Shown in pieces: positions 1 through 8,585 of a DNA stretch of 64,000 bases. The number at the start of each line of letters is the position of its first letter. Position 1 is the first letter of the stretch. The notes below the pieces were generated by a model that saw only the letters and a list, made by a program, of their open reading frames with translations, searched no databases and had not been told where the DNA came from. Location of the stretch: contig NZ_QJJS01000020.1 in assembly GCF_003201595.1 (NCBI RefSeq), positions 1-64,000 on the forward strand, read 5' to 3'. The DNA is from Sphaerotilus hippei (GTDB taxonomy: Bacteria; Pseudomonadota; Gammaproteobacteria; Burkholderiales; Burkholderiaceae_C). The translations under genes and the position numbers were made by a program.

Positions 1-91
1 CGCCCTGTCCTACTCCAAGGGCAAGGACCTGGCGGCCGGCACCCCCGACAAGAACACCTCCCTGCGCGTGCGCTTCAACTACGCCTTCTGA
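1..91 (+). CDS. C-terminal end of an outer-membrane beta-barrel protein (partial)
   Basis: Only the last 29 codons are present, in the frame starting at base 2 and ending at TGA 89-91. The residues alternate polar and hydrophobic and finish with RVRFNYAF, i.e. a terminal phenylalanine after an aromatic/hydrophobic pattern. That is the usual outer-membrane insertion signal of porins and related barrels. The family (porin, TonB receptor, MtrB-like) cannot be told from so little sequence. A strong terminator follows at 163-192. Confidence 0.55.
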   Translation, partial: ALSYSKGKDLAAGTPDKNTSLRVRFNYAF

Positions 92-162
92 TCCCCCGGG
101 CCTTCGGGCCCGCCGCGCCGGATCCTCCCCACCAGGGAACCCCGGCGCTCACCGCTCCATGC

Positions 163-192
163 AAAAGGGCTTCCCCTCGGGAAGCCCTTTTT
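163..192 (+). terminator. Rho-independent terminator
   Basis: A 9-bp GC-rich stem (GGGCTTCCC / GGGAAGCCC) with a 3-nt loop is flanked by AAAA on the left and TTTTT on the right, so it can work in both directions. It sits between the partial barrel gene ending at 91 and the convergent transporter gene ending at 212. Confidence 0.85.
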
Positions 193-211
193 CCATGGCC
201 GGACGGGCCGC

Positions 212-1213
212 TCAGTTGACGCTGGCACCGGACTTCTTGATCAGCGCCGCCCAGCGCGGGATCTCCTTGGCCATCAGCGCGGCCAGCTCACTCGGTGAGC
301 TGCCCACCACTTCCATGCCCAGCGTGGCCAATTTCTCCTTCACGTCGGGCTGCTTCAGCGCCTTGGCGATCTCGTCGTGCAGGCGGTCGACCACGGCCTT
401 GGACGTGCCCTTGGGCGCATACACCGCCTGCCACGAGAACATCTCGAAGCCCGGCACGCCGGCTTCGATCATGGTCGGCGTGCCGGGCGAGGCGGGTGAG
501 CGCTTGGGGCTGGTGACGGCCAGCAGCTTGAGCTTGCCGGCCTGGATCAGCGGCAGTGCGGCGGTGAGCTGGTCGAACATGAAGGTGATCTGGCCCTGCG
601 ACACGTCGATCATCGCCGGCGGCGTGCCCTTGTAGGGGATGTGCGTCAGCGGCACCTCGATCAGGTCGGCGAACAGCTCGCCCGCGAGGTGGGTGGAGGT
701 GCCTGCGCCCGAGGAGGCAAAGGTCCGCTGCTTGTCGTCCTTCCTGATCAGCGCCACCAGCTCGGCCACGGTGTTGACCTTGAATTGGGTGCTCACCAGC
801 AGCACGTTCGGCAGGAAGCCGACCAGCGACACCGGCTCGAAGTCCTTCACGGGGTCGTAGCCCAGGTTCTTGTAGAGGCCGGCATTGATGGCGTGCGTGC
901 TGATGGTGCCGCCGATCAGCGTGTAGCCGTCGGCGGGCTGCTTGGCCACGTAGCTGCTGCCCAGGCCGCCGCCGGTGCCGGCGCGGTTCTCCACCACCAC
1001 GGTCTGCTTGAGCGCGTCCTGCAGCTTGCTGGCCAGCGTGCGGCCCACCACGTCGGTGGTGCCGCCGGCGGTGAAGGGCACGACATAGGTGATGGGCTTG
1101 GCGGCGGGCCAGGCGGTTGGTGCCTGGGCCTGGGCCCAGACCGGCAGCACGGCAGCGGCGGCGCCCGCGCCGAGGTGGGTGAGCAGGTCGCGGCGGGTGG
1201 GGGTGCGGGTCAT
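212..1213 (-). CDS. Tripartite tricarboxylate transporter (Bug family) substrate-binding protein
   Basis: A 333-residue periplasmic binding protein of the TctC/Bug family. The start has a twin-arginine-like leader (TRRDLLTHLG, hydrophobic core, AQA cleavage region). The mature part shows Bug hallmarks: PITYVVPFTAGGTTDVVGR near the N terminus, a VVENRAGTGG motif, then HIPYKGTPPAM. Such proteins deliver carboxylates to a TctAB membrane unit, which is not in the window. It lies downstream of the aldolase and dehydratase genes in the same direction, so its ligand is probably the sugar acid or oxo-acid they process. The ligand itself is not readable from sequence. Confidence 0.9.
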   Translation of the reverse strand: MTRTPTRRDLLTHLGAGAAAAVLPVWAQAQAPTAWPAAKPITYVVPFTAGGTTDVVGRTLASKLQDALKQTVVVENRAGTGGGLGSSYVAKQPADGYTLIGGTISTHAINAGLYKNLGYDPVKDFEPVSLVGFLPNVLLVSTQFKVNTVAELVALIRKDDKQRTFASSGAGTSTHLAGELFADLIEVPLTHIPYKGTPPAMIDVSQGQITFMFDQLTAALPLIQAGKLKLLAVTSPKRSPASPGTPTMIEAGVPGFEMFSWQAVYAPKGTSKAVVDRLHDEIAKALKQPDVKEKLATLGMEVVGSSPSELAALMAKEIPRWAALIKKSGASVN

Positions 1214-1271
1214 GGTCTTGTCTCCGGAGGTCTCGTGGCGCGGGTGCTGCGCGGTCTCGTCAGGTGCAGGC

Positions 1272-1982
1272 TCAGCGGCCCGTGGCGGCGCGCCAGGTGG
1301 CGAAGTCGCTGCGGCTTTGTTCCTGGGTCGGCGGGTACAGGCCGATCACGGCGCGGCCCTTCAACACTTCTTCTTGGACGAAATCTTCGAAGGCGGTCAT
1401 CTCCACCGCCTCGTCGGCGATCTCGTCGGCGATGGCGGCGGGGATCACGATCACGGCCTCGGCATCACCGACCACGATGTCGCCCGGGAACACCGGCGCG
1501 TCGCCGCAGCCAATCGGCACGTTCAGGTCGAGCGCCTGGTGCAGCGTCAGGTTGGTGGGCGCGCTGGGCCGTGCGTGGTAGGCGGGCATGCTGTACTTGG
1601 CGATGTCGGGCGAGTCGCGGAAGCCGCCGTCAGTGACCACGCCGGCCACGCCGCGCACCATCAGCCGCGCCACCAGGATGCCGCCGGCCGAGGCCGCGCG
1701 GGCGTCCTTGCGGCTGTCCATCACCAGCACCGCGCCCTCGGGGCATTGCTCCACGGCCACGCGCTGCGGGTGGTTCGGATCCTGGAACACGGCGATGCCG
1801 TTCAGGTCCTCACGCGCGGGGATGTAGCGCAGCGTATAGGCAGGGCCGACCATGTTGGGCAGGCTGCGGTTGAGGGGCTGCACGCCCTGGATCACCTGGT
1901 GGCGCAGGCCGCGCTTGAAGAGCGCGGTGCAGAGGGTGGCGACGCTGACGGTCATCAGCTTGGCGCGGGTGCTGGGGTTCAT
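1272..1982 (-). CDS. RraA-like aldolase/decarboxylase family protein
   Basis: A 236-residue member of the RraA / 4-hydroxy-4-methyl-2-oxoglutarate aldolase superfamily. Visible motifs are the GGILVARLMVRGVAGVVTDG stretch followed by GFRDSP (the substrate- and metal-binding Arg-Asp pair) and GDIVVGDAEAVIVIP. I chose the ATG at 1980-1982 (MNPSTRAKL), because upstream sequence in the frame is arginine/serine-rich and does not look coding. The name ribonuclease regulator is often transferred to these proteins. Here the dehydratase and transporter neighbours favour a catabolic aldolase acting on a 2-oxo acid. Confidence 0.85.
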   Translation of the reverse strand: MNPSTRAKLMTVSVATLCTALFKRGLRHQVIQGVQPLNRSLPNMVGPAYTLRYIPAREDLNGIAVFQDPNHPQRVAVEQCPEGAVLVMDSRKDARAASAGGILVARLMVRGVAGVVTDGGFRDSPDIAKYSMPAYHARPSAPTNLTLHQALDLNVPIGCGDAPVFPGDIVVGDAEAVIVIPAAIADEIADEAVEMTAFEDFVQEEVLKGRAVIGLYPPTQEQSRSDFATWRAATGR

Positions 1983-2067
1983 GGCGGGTCTCGGTCTGGA
2001 AATGGAAAGCAGGACTCTGGCGAGCAGGGCAGGGCCTCGTGGACGGCTCGGCGTCGCGGGCGACGCG

Positions 2068-3798
2068 TCAGAAGATGTCGGGCTCAGGCACGGGCTGGCC
2101 GAAAGTGGTCTCCAGGAAATCGAAATCACAGCCCTCGTTGGCCTGCAGGATGTGGCGGCCGAACATCCAGCCATAGCCGCGCTCGTAGCGGGGCGGCGGC
2201 GGGGTCCAGGCGGCGCGGCGCGTGGCCATCTCGTCGTCGGAGATGTCGAGATGGATGCTGCGGGCGGGCACGTCGACGCTGATCAGGTCGCCCGTCTTCA
2301 CCAGGGCCAGCGGGCCGCCCACCGCGGCTTCGGGCGAGCAGTGCAGCAGGCAGCCGCCGTAGCTGGTGCCGCTCATGCGCGCGTCGCTCAGGCGCAGCAT
2401 GTCGGTCACGCCTTGTTTGAGCAGCTTGGTGGGGATGGGCAACATGCCCCACTCGGGCATGCCGGCGCCGCGCGGGCCGGCGTTGCGCAGCACCAGGATG
2501 TCGTCGCCCGTCACGTCGAGGTCGGGGTCGTCCACGGCGGCCTTCAGGCTTGGGTAGTCGTCAAACACCAGCGCGCGGCCGGTGTGCTGCAGCAGGTGCG
2601 GCGCGCAGGCGCTGGGCTTCACGGCCACGCCATCGGGTGCCAGGTTGCCGCGCAGCACCGCCAGCGCGCCCTCGGCATAAATCGGGTTCGTCACCGGGCG
2701 GATCACGTCGGCGTTGTAGACCTCGGCGCCAGCGATGTTCTCGCCCAGCGTGCGGCCGTTGACGGTGAGCGCCTCGGTGGCCAGGTGCGGGCGGATCTGT
2801 TCCAGCATCGCGGGCAGTGCACCGGCGTAATAGAAGTCCTCCATCAGGTAGCGGTCGCCGCTGGGGCGGATGTTGGCGATCACCGGCACGCGGCGGCTGG
2901 CGGCGTCGAAGTCGTCCAGCGTCACCGGGTGGCCGGCGCGGCGGCTCATGGCGATGAGGTGAATGATGGCGTTGGTGGAGCAGCCCATGGCCATCGCGCA
3001 GGCGATGCCGTTCTCGAAGTTGGCGCGGCTCAACATGCGCGCCGGCGTCAGGTCCTCCCACACCATGTCGACGATGCGGCGGCCGCACTCGGCGCTCATG
3101 CGGATGTGGTTGGCATCCGCAGCCGGGATGCTGCTGGAGCCGGGCAGCGCGAAGCCCACGGCCTCGGCGATGCCCATCATCGTGGCGGCCGTGCCCATGG
3201 TCATGCAGGTGCCGTGGCTGCGGGCGATGCCGGCCTCCATCTCGGCCCAGGCCTGGTCGCTGAGGCGGCCGGCGCGGCGCTCGTCCCAGTACTTGAAGGC
3301 ATCCGAGCCCGAGCCCAGCACCTGGCCCTTCCAGTTGCCGCGCAGCATGGGGCCGGCGGGCAGATAGATGAAGGGCAGGCCCATGCTGAGCGCGCCCATG
3401 GTCAGGCCGGGCGTGGTCTTGTCGCAGCCGCCCATCAGCACCGCGCCGTCCACCGGGTGGCTGCGCAGCAGCTCCTCGGTCTCCATGGCCAGGAAGTTGC
3501 GGTAGAGCATGGTGGTCGGCTTCACCATCGACTCGCTCAAGGAGATGGCGGGCAGCTCCAGCGGAAACCCGCCGGCCTGCAAGATGCCGCGCTTCACGTC
3601 GTCCACCCGCTGCTTGAAGTGCGAGTGGCACTGGTTGGCATCGCTCCAGGTGTTGACGATGGCGATCAGCGGCTTGCCGACGAACTCCTGCTTGTCGTAG
3701 CCCATCTGCAGCACACGCGAGCGGTGGCCGAAGCTGCGGAAGTCGTCGGGGGCGAACCAGCGCGCACTGCGCAGGGAATCAGGGGTGCGTCGTGTCAT
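2068..3798 (-). CDS. IlvD/Edd-family sugar-acid dehydratase
   Basis: A 576-residue iron-sulfur dehydratase of the IlvD/Edd family, close in length to aldonate (arabonate, xylonate) dehydratases. The three conserved cluster cysteines are visible at C57 (ANQCHSH), C125 (MGGCDKT) and C198 (HGTCMTM). It would convert an aldonic acid to a 2-keto-3-deoxy acid for the adjacent aldolase. The ATG lies 12 bp from a perfect palindromic operator, and no strong Shine-Dalgarno is seen between them. Biosynthetic dihydroxyacid dehydratase is less likely given the neighbours and divergent FCD regulator. The exact substrate is unknown. Confidence 0.85.
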   Translation of the reverse strand: MTRRTPDSLRSARWFAPDDFRSFGHRSRVLQMGYDKQEFVGKPLIAIVNTWSDANQCHSHFKQRVDDVKRGILQAGGFPLELPAISLSESMVKPTTMLYRNFLAMETEELLRSHPVDGAVLMGGCDKTTPGLTMGALSMGLPFIYLPAGPMLRGNWKGQVLGSGSDAFKYWDERRAGRLSDQAWAEMEAGIARSHGTCMTMGTAATMMGIAEAVGFALPGSSSIPAADANHIRMSAECGRRIVDMVWEDLTPARMLSRANFENGIACAMAMGCSTNAIIHLIAMSRRAGHPVTLDDFDAASRRVPVIANIRPSGDRYLMEDFYYAGALPAMLEQIRPHLATEALTVNGRTLGENIAGAEVYNADVIRPVTNPIYAEGALAVLRGNLAPDGVAVKPSACAPHLLQHTGRALVFDDYPSLKAAVDDPDLDVTGDDILVLRNAGPRGAGMPEWGMLPIPTKLLKQGVTDMLRLSDARMSGTSYGGCLLHCSPEAAVGGPLALVKTGDLISVDVPARSIHLDISDDEMATRRAAWTPPPPRYERGYGWMFGRHILQANEGCDFDFLETTFGQPVPEPDIF

Positions 3799-3810
3799 GG
3801 CCGAAGTAAA

Positions 3811-3828
3811 GCACTAATATATTAGTGC
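3811..3828. promoter_or_regulatory. Perfect 18-bp palindromic operator
   Basis: GCACTAATATATTAGTGC is a perfect palindrome in the dehydratase/regulator divergent gap and one of the few AT-rich patches there. Size and position fit a GntR/FCD dimer site repressing the dehydratase operon and possibly the regulator. The link to the regulator is inferred. Confidence 0.65.
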
Positions 3829-3907
3829 GTCAACCGGGCCATCACGTCTGCCGGGCTTTCTACAATCGAGGCCACGCCCTCGTGCCGCTCCGTTCCTGCC
3901 CGCCCTC

Positions 3908-4609
3908 ATGCCCCTGCCCTCCACTCCCATCCGCCTGGACCGATCCCGCCATGCGGCCCCCCAGGTCTTCGAGAAGCTGCGGGAGATGATCCTGACGCTG
4001 GAGCTGGCCCCGGGCACGCTGCTGTCGCGCGCGGAGCTGGCCGCCTGGTTCGGCATCAGCCAGACGCCGGTGCGTGATGCGCTGATCAAGCTGGGTGAGG
4101 AGGGGCTGGTCGACATCTTTCCGCAGCACGCCACGGTGGTCAGCCGCATCGGCCTGGCCGCGGCGCGCCAGGCGCACTTCCTGCGCCGGGCCATCGAGCT
4201 GGAAGCGGTGCTGGCCGCCGCCGCGCTGCCCGGCGAGGCCCGTGCCACGCTGGCGGCCCGGCTGGGCGACGTCATCCATCGGCAGGATCAGGCGATGAAC
4301 GCCCAGGACGTGAACGGCTTCATCGAGAGCGACCGCGGTTTCCACCGCCTGCTGATCGAGGCGGCGGCGGTGCCCGACCTCGGCGACCTGATCCACCGGC
4401 GCAGCGGCCAGGTCGACCGGCTGCGCCGCCTGCATCTGCCGGCCCAGGGCAAGATGGCCGCCATCCTGATCGACCACCGCCGGATCGTCGCGGCCATCGC
4501 CGCCGGAGACGGCGCGGCGGCACAGGCCGCGCTGCGCCAGCACCTGTCGGGCACGCTCAGCCAGGCCGAGCAGATCCGCAGCCGCCATCCGGACTACGTC
4601 GAGGACTGA
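3908..4609 (+). CDS. GntR-family (FadR/FCD) transcriptional regulator
   Basis: A 233-residue regulator. Residues about 18-85 form the winged helix-turn-helix (PGTLLSRAELAAWFGISQTPVRDALIKLGEEGLV). The remainder is the all-helical FCD ligand domain with its acidic/histidine metal-site pattern (ESDRGFHRLL, DHRRIVAAI, LRQHLSG). FCD regulators of sugar-acid pathways usually repress a divergent catabolic operon and are released by a pathway intermediate. The palindrome at 3811-3828 is the natural candidate site. Confidence 0.9.
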   Translation: MPLPSTPIRLDRSRHAAPQVFEKLREMILTLELAPGTLLSRAELAAWFGISQTPVRDALIKLGEEGLVDIFPQHATVVSRIGLAAARQAHFLRRAIELEAVLAAAALPGEARATLAARLGDVIHRQDQAMNAQDVNGFIESDRGFHRLLIEAAAVPDLGDLIHRRSGQVDRLRRLHLPAQGKMAAILIDHRRIVAAIAAGDGAAAQAALRQHLSGTLSQAEQIRSRHPDYVED

Positions 4610-4630
4610 GCCGGGCCGCCCCGGCCGGCC

Positions 4631-5692
4631 TCACTGCGGCCGGGGCAGGCGCAGGCTGCGGAACGACTGCCGCGCGGCGGGCAGGTCCTTGCAGGCCTGT
4701 CCGGCGGTCTCGATGCCACCGTCGTCGCTGAGCAGCTGCAGCGTGCCGGTGGGCATCTCGAACAGCGCCTCGGGCCGCAGGTCGCCCAGAGGGGCCTCGG
4801 CATGCGCCTGCGGGGCCTCGCCCGGCAGGCCCGACCACTTGTAGAGCTGGAAACGGCCCTCGTCGGCGGTCGGCCCGGCGACGATGAAGTAGTAGGCGCC
4901 GACCCGCTCGATGCTGCGGATGCCCCGCCCGCCCAGGTCGAGCTCGACGGGCGTGCCGAGGCGGGCCCGCTCGCTGCCCATGACCACCTCCTGCGGGTTC
5001 TCGATGGGCACCAGCAGCGCCCGGCCCTGGCGCAGCGGGCTGCGCAGGCCGACCAGCAGCTGGCCCTGGGGCGTCGCCGCCAGGCCCTCGATGTTCAGCC
5101 CGCCCGGGGCCTCGGGCGCCAGGCGGGCCGCCTCGCGCAGCCGGTAGGGCGCCAGCTGCGGGGCGGCCAGCAGGTCGTCCGGCAACTGGCGGTAAGGCCG
5201 CCCGACCGGGACCAGCGTGGGCACCGCGCCGCGGCGGTCGACCTCGGTGGCGAACAGGCGCTGGCGCTCGGGCCGTTCCTTGCCGTTGCGGTTGCGGCCG
5301 TGCGAGCCGATCCAGTAGAGGCGCCGCCCCACCGTGGCCACGCCCTCGAGGTCGGACTCCTTGCCCTCGGTGTCGAGGAAGGCGTCGAGCGAGACCGTGG
5401 CGCGGGCCGCGGCCCGGCCGCGCTGGAAGATGAACAGGGTGTTGACCTCGTCGCTGGCCACCACGAAGTGCGTGGCATCGAGGGCGGCGGCGGCCGAGGC
5501 ATCGCACAGGCCCTCGTGCACCGCCTGCTGCTGGGCCGACACCGGTGCGGCGAGCACGCCCAGGCCACCGAGCACCAGCATGCCGCCAGCCAGCAGGCGC
5601 CACGGCGACCGCCGGCCGGCCGGACGCGCGCGGGGATCGGCGCACAAGGCGGGAACGGGAACGGGAACGGCAGCGTGGCAGGCAGGGCTCAT
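4631..5692 (-). CDS. DUF3616-type exported protein
   Basis: A 353-residue protein with an N-terminal basic region, hydrophobic segment at about 30-50 and a signal-peptidase-like site (APVSAQQ). The body resembles DUF3616 proteins: the SDLEGVATVGRRLYWIGSHGRNRNGKERPERQRLFA region and repeated beta-strand patterns typical of propeller-like folds. The function of the family is not established. It stands alone, convergent with the FCD regulator gene and divergent from the secretin gene. Confidence 0.7.
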   Translation of the reverse strand: MSPACHAAVPVPVPALCADPRARPAGRRSPWRLLAGGMLVLGGLGVLAAPVSAQQQAVHEGLCDASAAAALDATHFVVASDEVNTLFIFQRGRAAARATVSLDAFLDTEGKESDLEGVATVGRRLYWIGSHGRNRNGKERPERQRLFATEVDRRGAVPTLVPVGRPYRQLPDDLLAAPQLAPYRLREAARLAPEAPGGLNIEGLAATPQGQLLVGLRSPLRQGRALLVPIENPQEVVMGSERARLGTPVELDLGGRGIRSIERVGAYYFIVAGPTADEGRFQLYKWSGLPGEAPQAHAEAPLGDLRPEALFEMPTGTLQLLSDDGGIETAGQACKDLPAARQSFRSLRLPRPQ

Positions 5693-5852
5693 GGTCGACG
5701 CCGATGATGCCTCAATCGCCGCGGCCCACCGTTCGCCGCAGCATCGTTACGTATCTTCAGCAAGCGTTGACACGGCCTGCCGATGATGGCCGGCCCTCCC
5801 GACCGAAGCCGTGCCCTTGAATCCAGCGTACCCGGCGTCGCTCCTGCGACGC

Positions 5853-7844
5853 ATGCCCTCGTTCCTGTCGCTGCTGCTGGTCGCCGCCCTGCTGTGCAGC
5901 CCGCCTGCGGCCCGGGCCCGCAGCGCCACGGCCGCACCGGTCACGCTGAACTTCCCGGACGCCGACATCGGCGCCGTCTCGCGGGCGATGGCCGCCATCC
6001 TGGGCCGCCCGATCCTGGTCGACCCGCGGGTCAAGGGCCGCATGACGCTCTACACCGAGCAGCCGGTGTCGCTGGCCCAGGCCCACGCGCTCTACGTCGC
6101 CACGCTGCGGGGGCTGGGCCATGCGGTGGTGGAGTCGGCCGGGCTGCTCAAGGTCGTGCCCGAGACCGAGGCCAAGCTGCAGACCGGCACGGTGGTGACC
6201 GTGCCCGCGTCGCCGGCGAGCCGCCAGGGTGACCAGATCGTCACACGGATCTTTCCCGTCGTGCACGAGAGCGCGAACAACCTGTCGACCGTGCTGCGTC
6301 CGCTGATCAGCCCGAACAACCTGATCAACGTCAACCCCGGCAACAACACGCTGGTCATCACCGACTACGAGAGCAACCTGCAGCGCCTGGCCACGCTGAT
6401 CAGCGCGCTCGACACCCCCAGCGCCACCGACGTGGAGGTGGTCGTGCTGCAGCACACGCTGGCCAGCACGCTGGCCGTCACCGTGCAGAAGCTGCTCGAC
6501 GGCACGCCGTCGTCATCGGGCTCCGGTGGCCAGGGCGGCCAGGGCGGTGGCGCCTCGGGCGGGTCGGCCACGACCGTGCTGGCCGACCCGAGCCTCAACG
6601 CCCTGCTGATCCGGGCCCCCCACCCGGCCCGGCTGGCCGCCGCCCGGGCGCTGATCGCCCGGCTGGACCAGCGTGGCGCCGGCGCCGGAGGCAGCGACGT
6701 GCACGTCATCTACCTGAAGAACGCCGAGGCGACCCGCCTGGCGACCGTGCTGCGCGCGGCCTTCCCCCACATCGGCGAATCGGGGCGCAGCAGCGGGGGC
6801 GGCAGCCCGGCCGCCGCCAGCACCGGCGGCGCGCCGGCCGGTGGCAGCAGCTCGGCCTCCGCGGCCTCGGCCGGCGGCAGCTCGGGCAGCGCGGGCTCGT
6901 CGCAGACGACCACCCCGGTCACCGCCACCGCCGCACCGTCGACCGGCGGCTCCATCCAGGCCGATCCGGCCACCAACTCGCTGATCGTCACCGCCGCGCC
7001 CCCGCTGCTCAAGGAGCTGCGGGCGGTGATCGAGCGGCTCGACGCCCGGCGCGCGCAGCTCTACGTCGAGTCGCTGGTCGTCGAGGTCGATGCCAGCAAG
7101 GCGCGCGACGTGGGCGTCAAGTGGCAGCAGATCTTCAACATCAGCACCCTCTCGGGCCTGACGCTGGGCACGGTGGCCGAGGCGCTCGAGTCGATGTCGG
7201 GCACCAACATCCTGTCCACCGCCAACGTGGTGACGCTGGACAACGAGGAGGCCAAGATCGTGGTCGGCCAGAACGTGCCCTTCGTGACCGGCTCCTACAC
7301 CACGACCAGCGGCACCTCGAGCAACCCCTTCCAGACCATCGAGCGCAAGGACGTGGGCGTCACGCTGCGCATCCGGCCGCAGATCAGCGAGAACGGCAGC
7401 GTGCGCATGACCATCTTCCAGGAGTCGTCGTCGATCTCGTCGACCGCCGCGACGGGCACCAGCAACGCCGGCCCGACCACCAACAAGCGCTCGATCGAGA
7501 CCAACGTGATCGTGCACGACGGCCGCATCGTCGTGCTGGGCGGGCTGATCCAGGACAGCCAGACCGACGATGCCGCGGAAGTGCCCTACCTCTCCAGCGT
7601 GCCGGTGCTCGGCGCGCTGTTCCGCAGCCGCAGCCACAGCCGCAGCAAGTCCAACCTGATCGTGTTCCTGCGGCCGGTCGTGATGCGCGACGAGACCGCC
7701 TCGAACCAGCTCACGCTGGACCGCTACGACTTCATCCGGGCGCGCCAGCGCGAGATGCCCGAGGACATCAAGGACGTGCTGCCCGGCCGGGATCGCCCCG
7801 AAGTGCCCGACCTGCCGGCGCTGCAGCCCGCGGACGGCCGCTGA
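5853..7844 (+). CDS. gspD: Type II secretion system secretin GspD
   Basis: A 663-residue outer-membrane secretin. After a signal peptide (LLLVAALLCSPPAARA) come the N0 domain (VTLNFPDADIGAVSRAMAAILGRPILVDP), repeated N1-N3 ring domains, and the C-terminal secretin domain (VGQNVPFVTGSY, ERKDVGVTLRIRPQI, VVLGGLIQDS, VPVLGALFRS). Two Gly/Ser-rich linkers interrupt the ring domains. A GTG at 5811 would add 14 residues, but the ATG gives a cleaner signal peptide. No other gsp genes are nearby. In many Burkholderiales gspD lies apart from the rest of the cluster. Confidence 0.9.
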   Translation: MPSFLSLLLVAALLCSPPAARARSATAAPVTLNFPDADIGAVSRAMAAILGRPILVDPRVKGRMTLYTEQPVSLAQAHALYVATLRGLGHAVVESAGLLKVVPETEAKLQTGTVVTVPASPASRQGDQIVTRIFPVVHESANNLSTVLRPLISPNNLINVNPGNNTLVITDYESNLQRLATLISALDTPSATDVEVVVLQHTLASTLAVTVQKLLDGTPSSSGSGGQGGQGGGASGGSATTVLADPSLNALLIRAPHPARLAAARALIARLDQRGAGAGGSDVHVIYLKNAEATRLATVLRAAFPHIGESGRSSGGGSPAAASTGGAPAGGSSSASAASAGGSSGSAGSSQTTTPVTATAAPSTGGSIQADPATNSLIVTAAPPLLKELRAVIERLDARRAQLYVESLVVEVDASKARDVGVKWQQIFNISTLSGLTLGTVAEALESMSGTNILSTANVVTLDNEEAKIVVGQNVPFVTGSYTTTSGTSSNPFQTIERKDVGVTLRIRPQISENGSVRMTIFQESSSISSTAATGTSNAGPTTNKRSIETNVIVHDGRIVVLGGLIQDSQTDDAAEVPYLSSVPVLGALFRSRSHSRSKSNLIVFLRPVVMRDETASNQLTLDRYDFIRARQREMPEDIKDVLPGRDRPEVPDLPALQPADGR

Positions 7845-7862
7845 GCCGCGGGGCCGAGGGAC

Positions 7863-8261
7863 TCAGGCCGTCACCAGGCCCTTCTTGCGCAGGATGTTGC
7901 CCAGCTTGTCGGCCAGCGTGGCCGCGGTGAAGGGCTTGACGATGTAACCGTCGGCCCCCGCCTGGGCGGCCTCGACGATGTTCTCCTTGCGCGCCTCGGC
8001 GGTGATCAGCAGGAAAGGCAGGTGGCGGTGCTCGGGCGAGCGGCGCACGGCCTTGAGCAGCTCCAGGCCGTTCATGACCGGCATGTTCCAGTCGCTGATC
8101 ACCATGTGGATGGTGCCCGACTCGATCAGGTCGAGCGCCTGCCGGTCGTCCTCGGCCTCGAGCGTGCGGCTGTAGCCGCTCTCGCGCAGCAGGTTGACGA
8201 CGATGCGCCGCATCGTGCTGAAGTCGTCGACGATCAGCACGCTCATGGAATTGGGGTTCAT
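7863..8261 (-). CDS. cheY: CheY chemotaxis response regulator
   Basis: A 132-residue single-domain receiver. All CheY positions are present: acidic pair D12/D13, phosphoacceptor D57 within SDWNMP, T87, Y106 and K109 in the VKPF motif. Phosphorylated CheY binds the flagellar switch to change rotation. The start is set at 8261 (MNPNSMSVL); MSVL 15 bases further in is an equally good start. It stands alone, with no cheA, cheZ or flagellar genes in the window. Confidence 0.9.
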   Translation of the reverse strand: MNPNSMSVLIVDDFSTMRRIVVNLLRESGYSRTLEAEDDRQALDLIESGTIHMVISDWNMPVMNGLELLKAVRRSPEHRHLPFLLITAEARKENIVEAAQAGADGYIVKPFTAATLADKLGNILRKKGLVTA

Positions 8262-8585
8262 GGTCTGTGACGGGTTCTGCGCAGACAGCGCTGCCGGCCC
8301 CTGGGGAAAGTACCCGTGCGAGGATTGCCGGGCTTCAGCGAATAGATCGACGGGCAGGCCGAAAACTTGAGCCTTCAAGCAAATTACATTCCCTCTGGGT
8401 TCTTCATCGATCCCCACCCGAGTGGATCAGATCGGATCGAACGCACTGATCCGGCTGCGCGAGCATGATCGTCTGACGAGTCCAGTCCGCGGTTGAAAGA
8501 CCTCGCCGATCACTTTTCTCGCGCTGACAGGCATCCTGTCGATCAGAACAATTTTTGGCCATGCCACGACCGAGGACACGACCGC
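8262..8585. other. 324-bp divergent intergenic region
   Basis: No gene is visible between cheY and the Tat hydrolase. The stretch is less GC-rich than its flanks and should hold both promoters. A CTTGA-N4-TCAAG palindrome lies at 8366-8379. I could not assign convincing sigma-28 or sigma-54 elements. Confidence 0.5.

Noticed and set aside
8366-8379. CTTGA-N4-TCAAG palindrome as a Dnr/Fnr box
   Set aside because: Spacing between TTGA and TCAA is 4, not the 6 required for Crp/Fnr half-sites.
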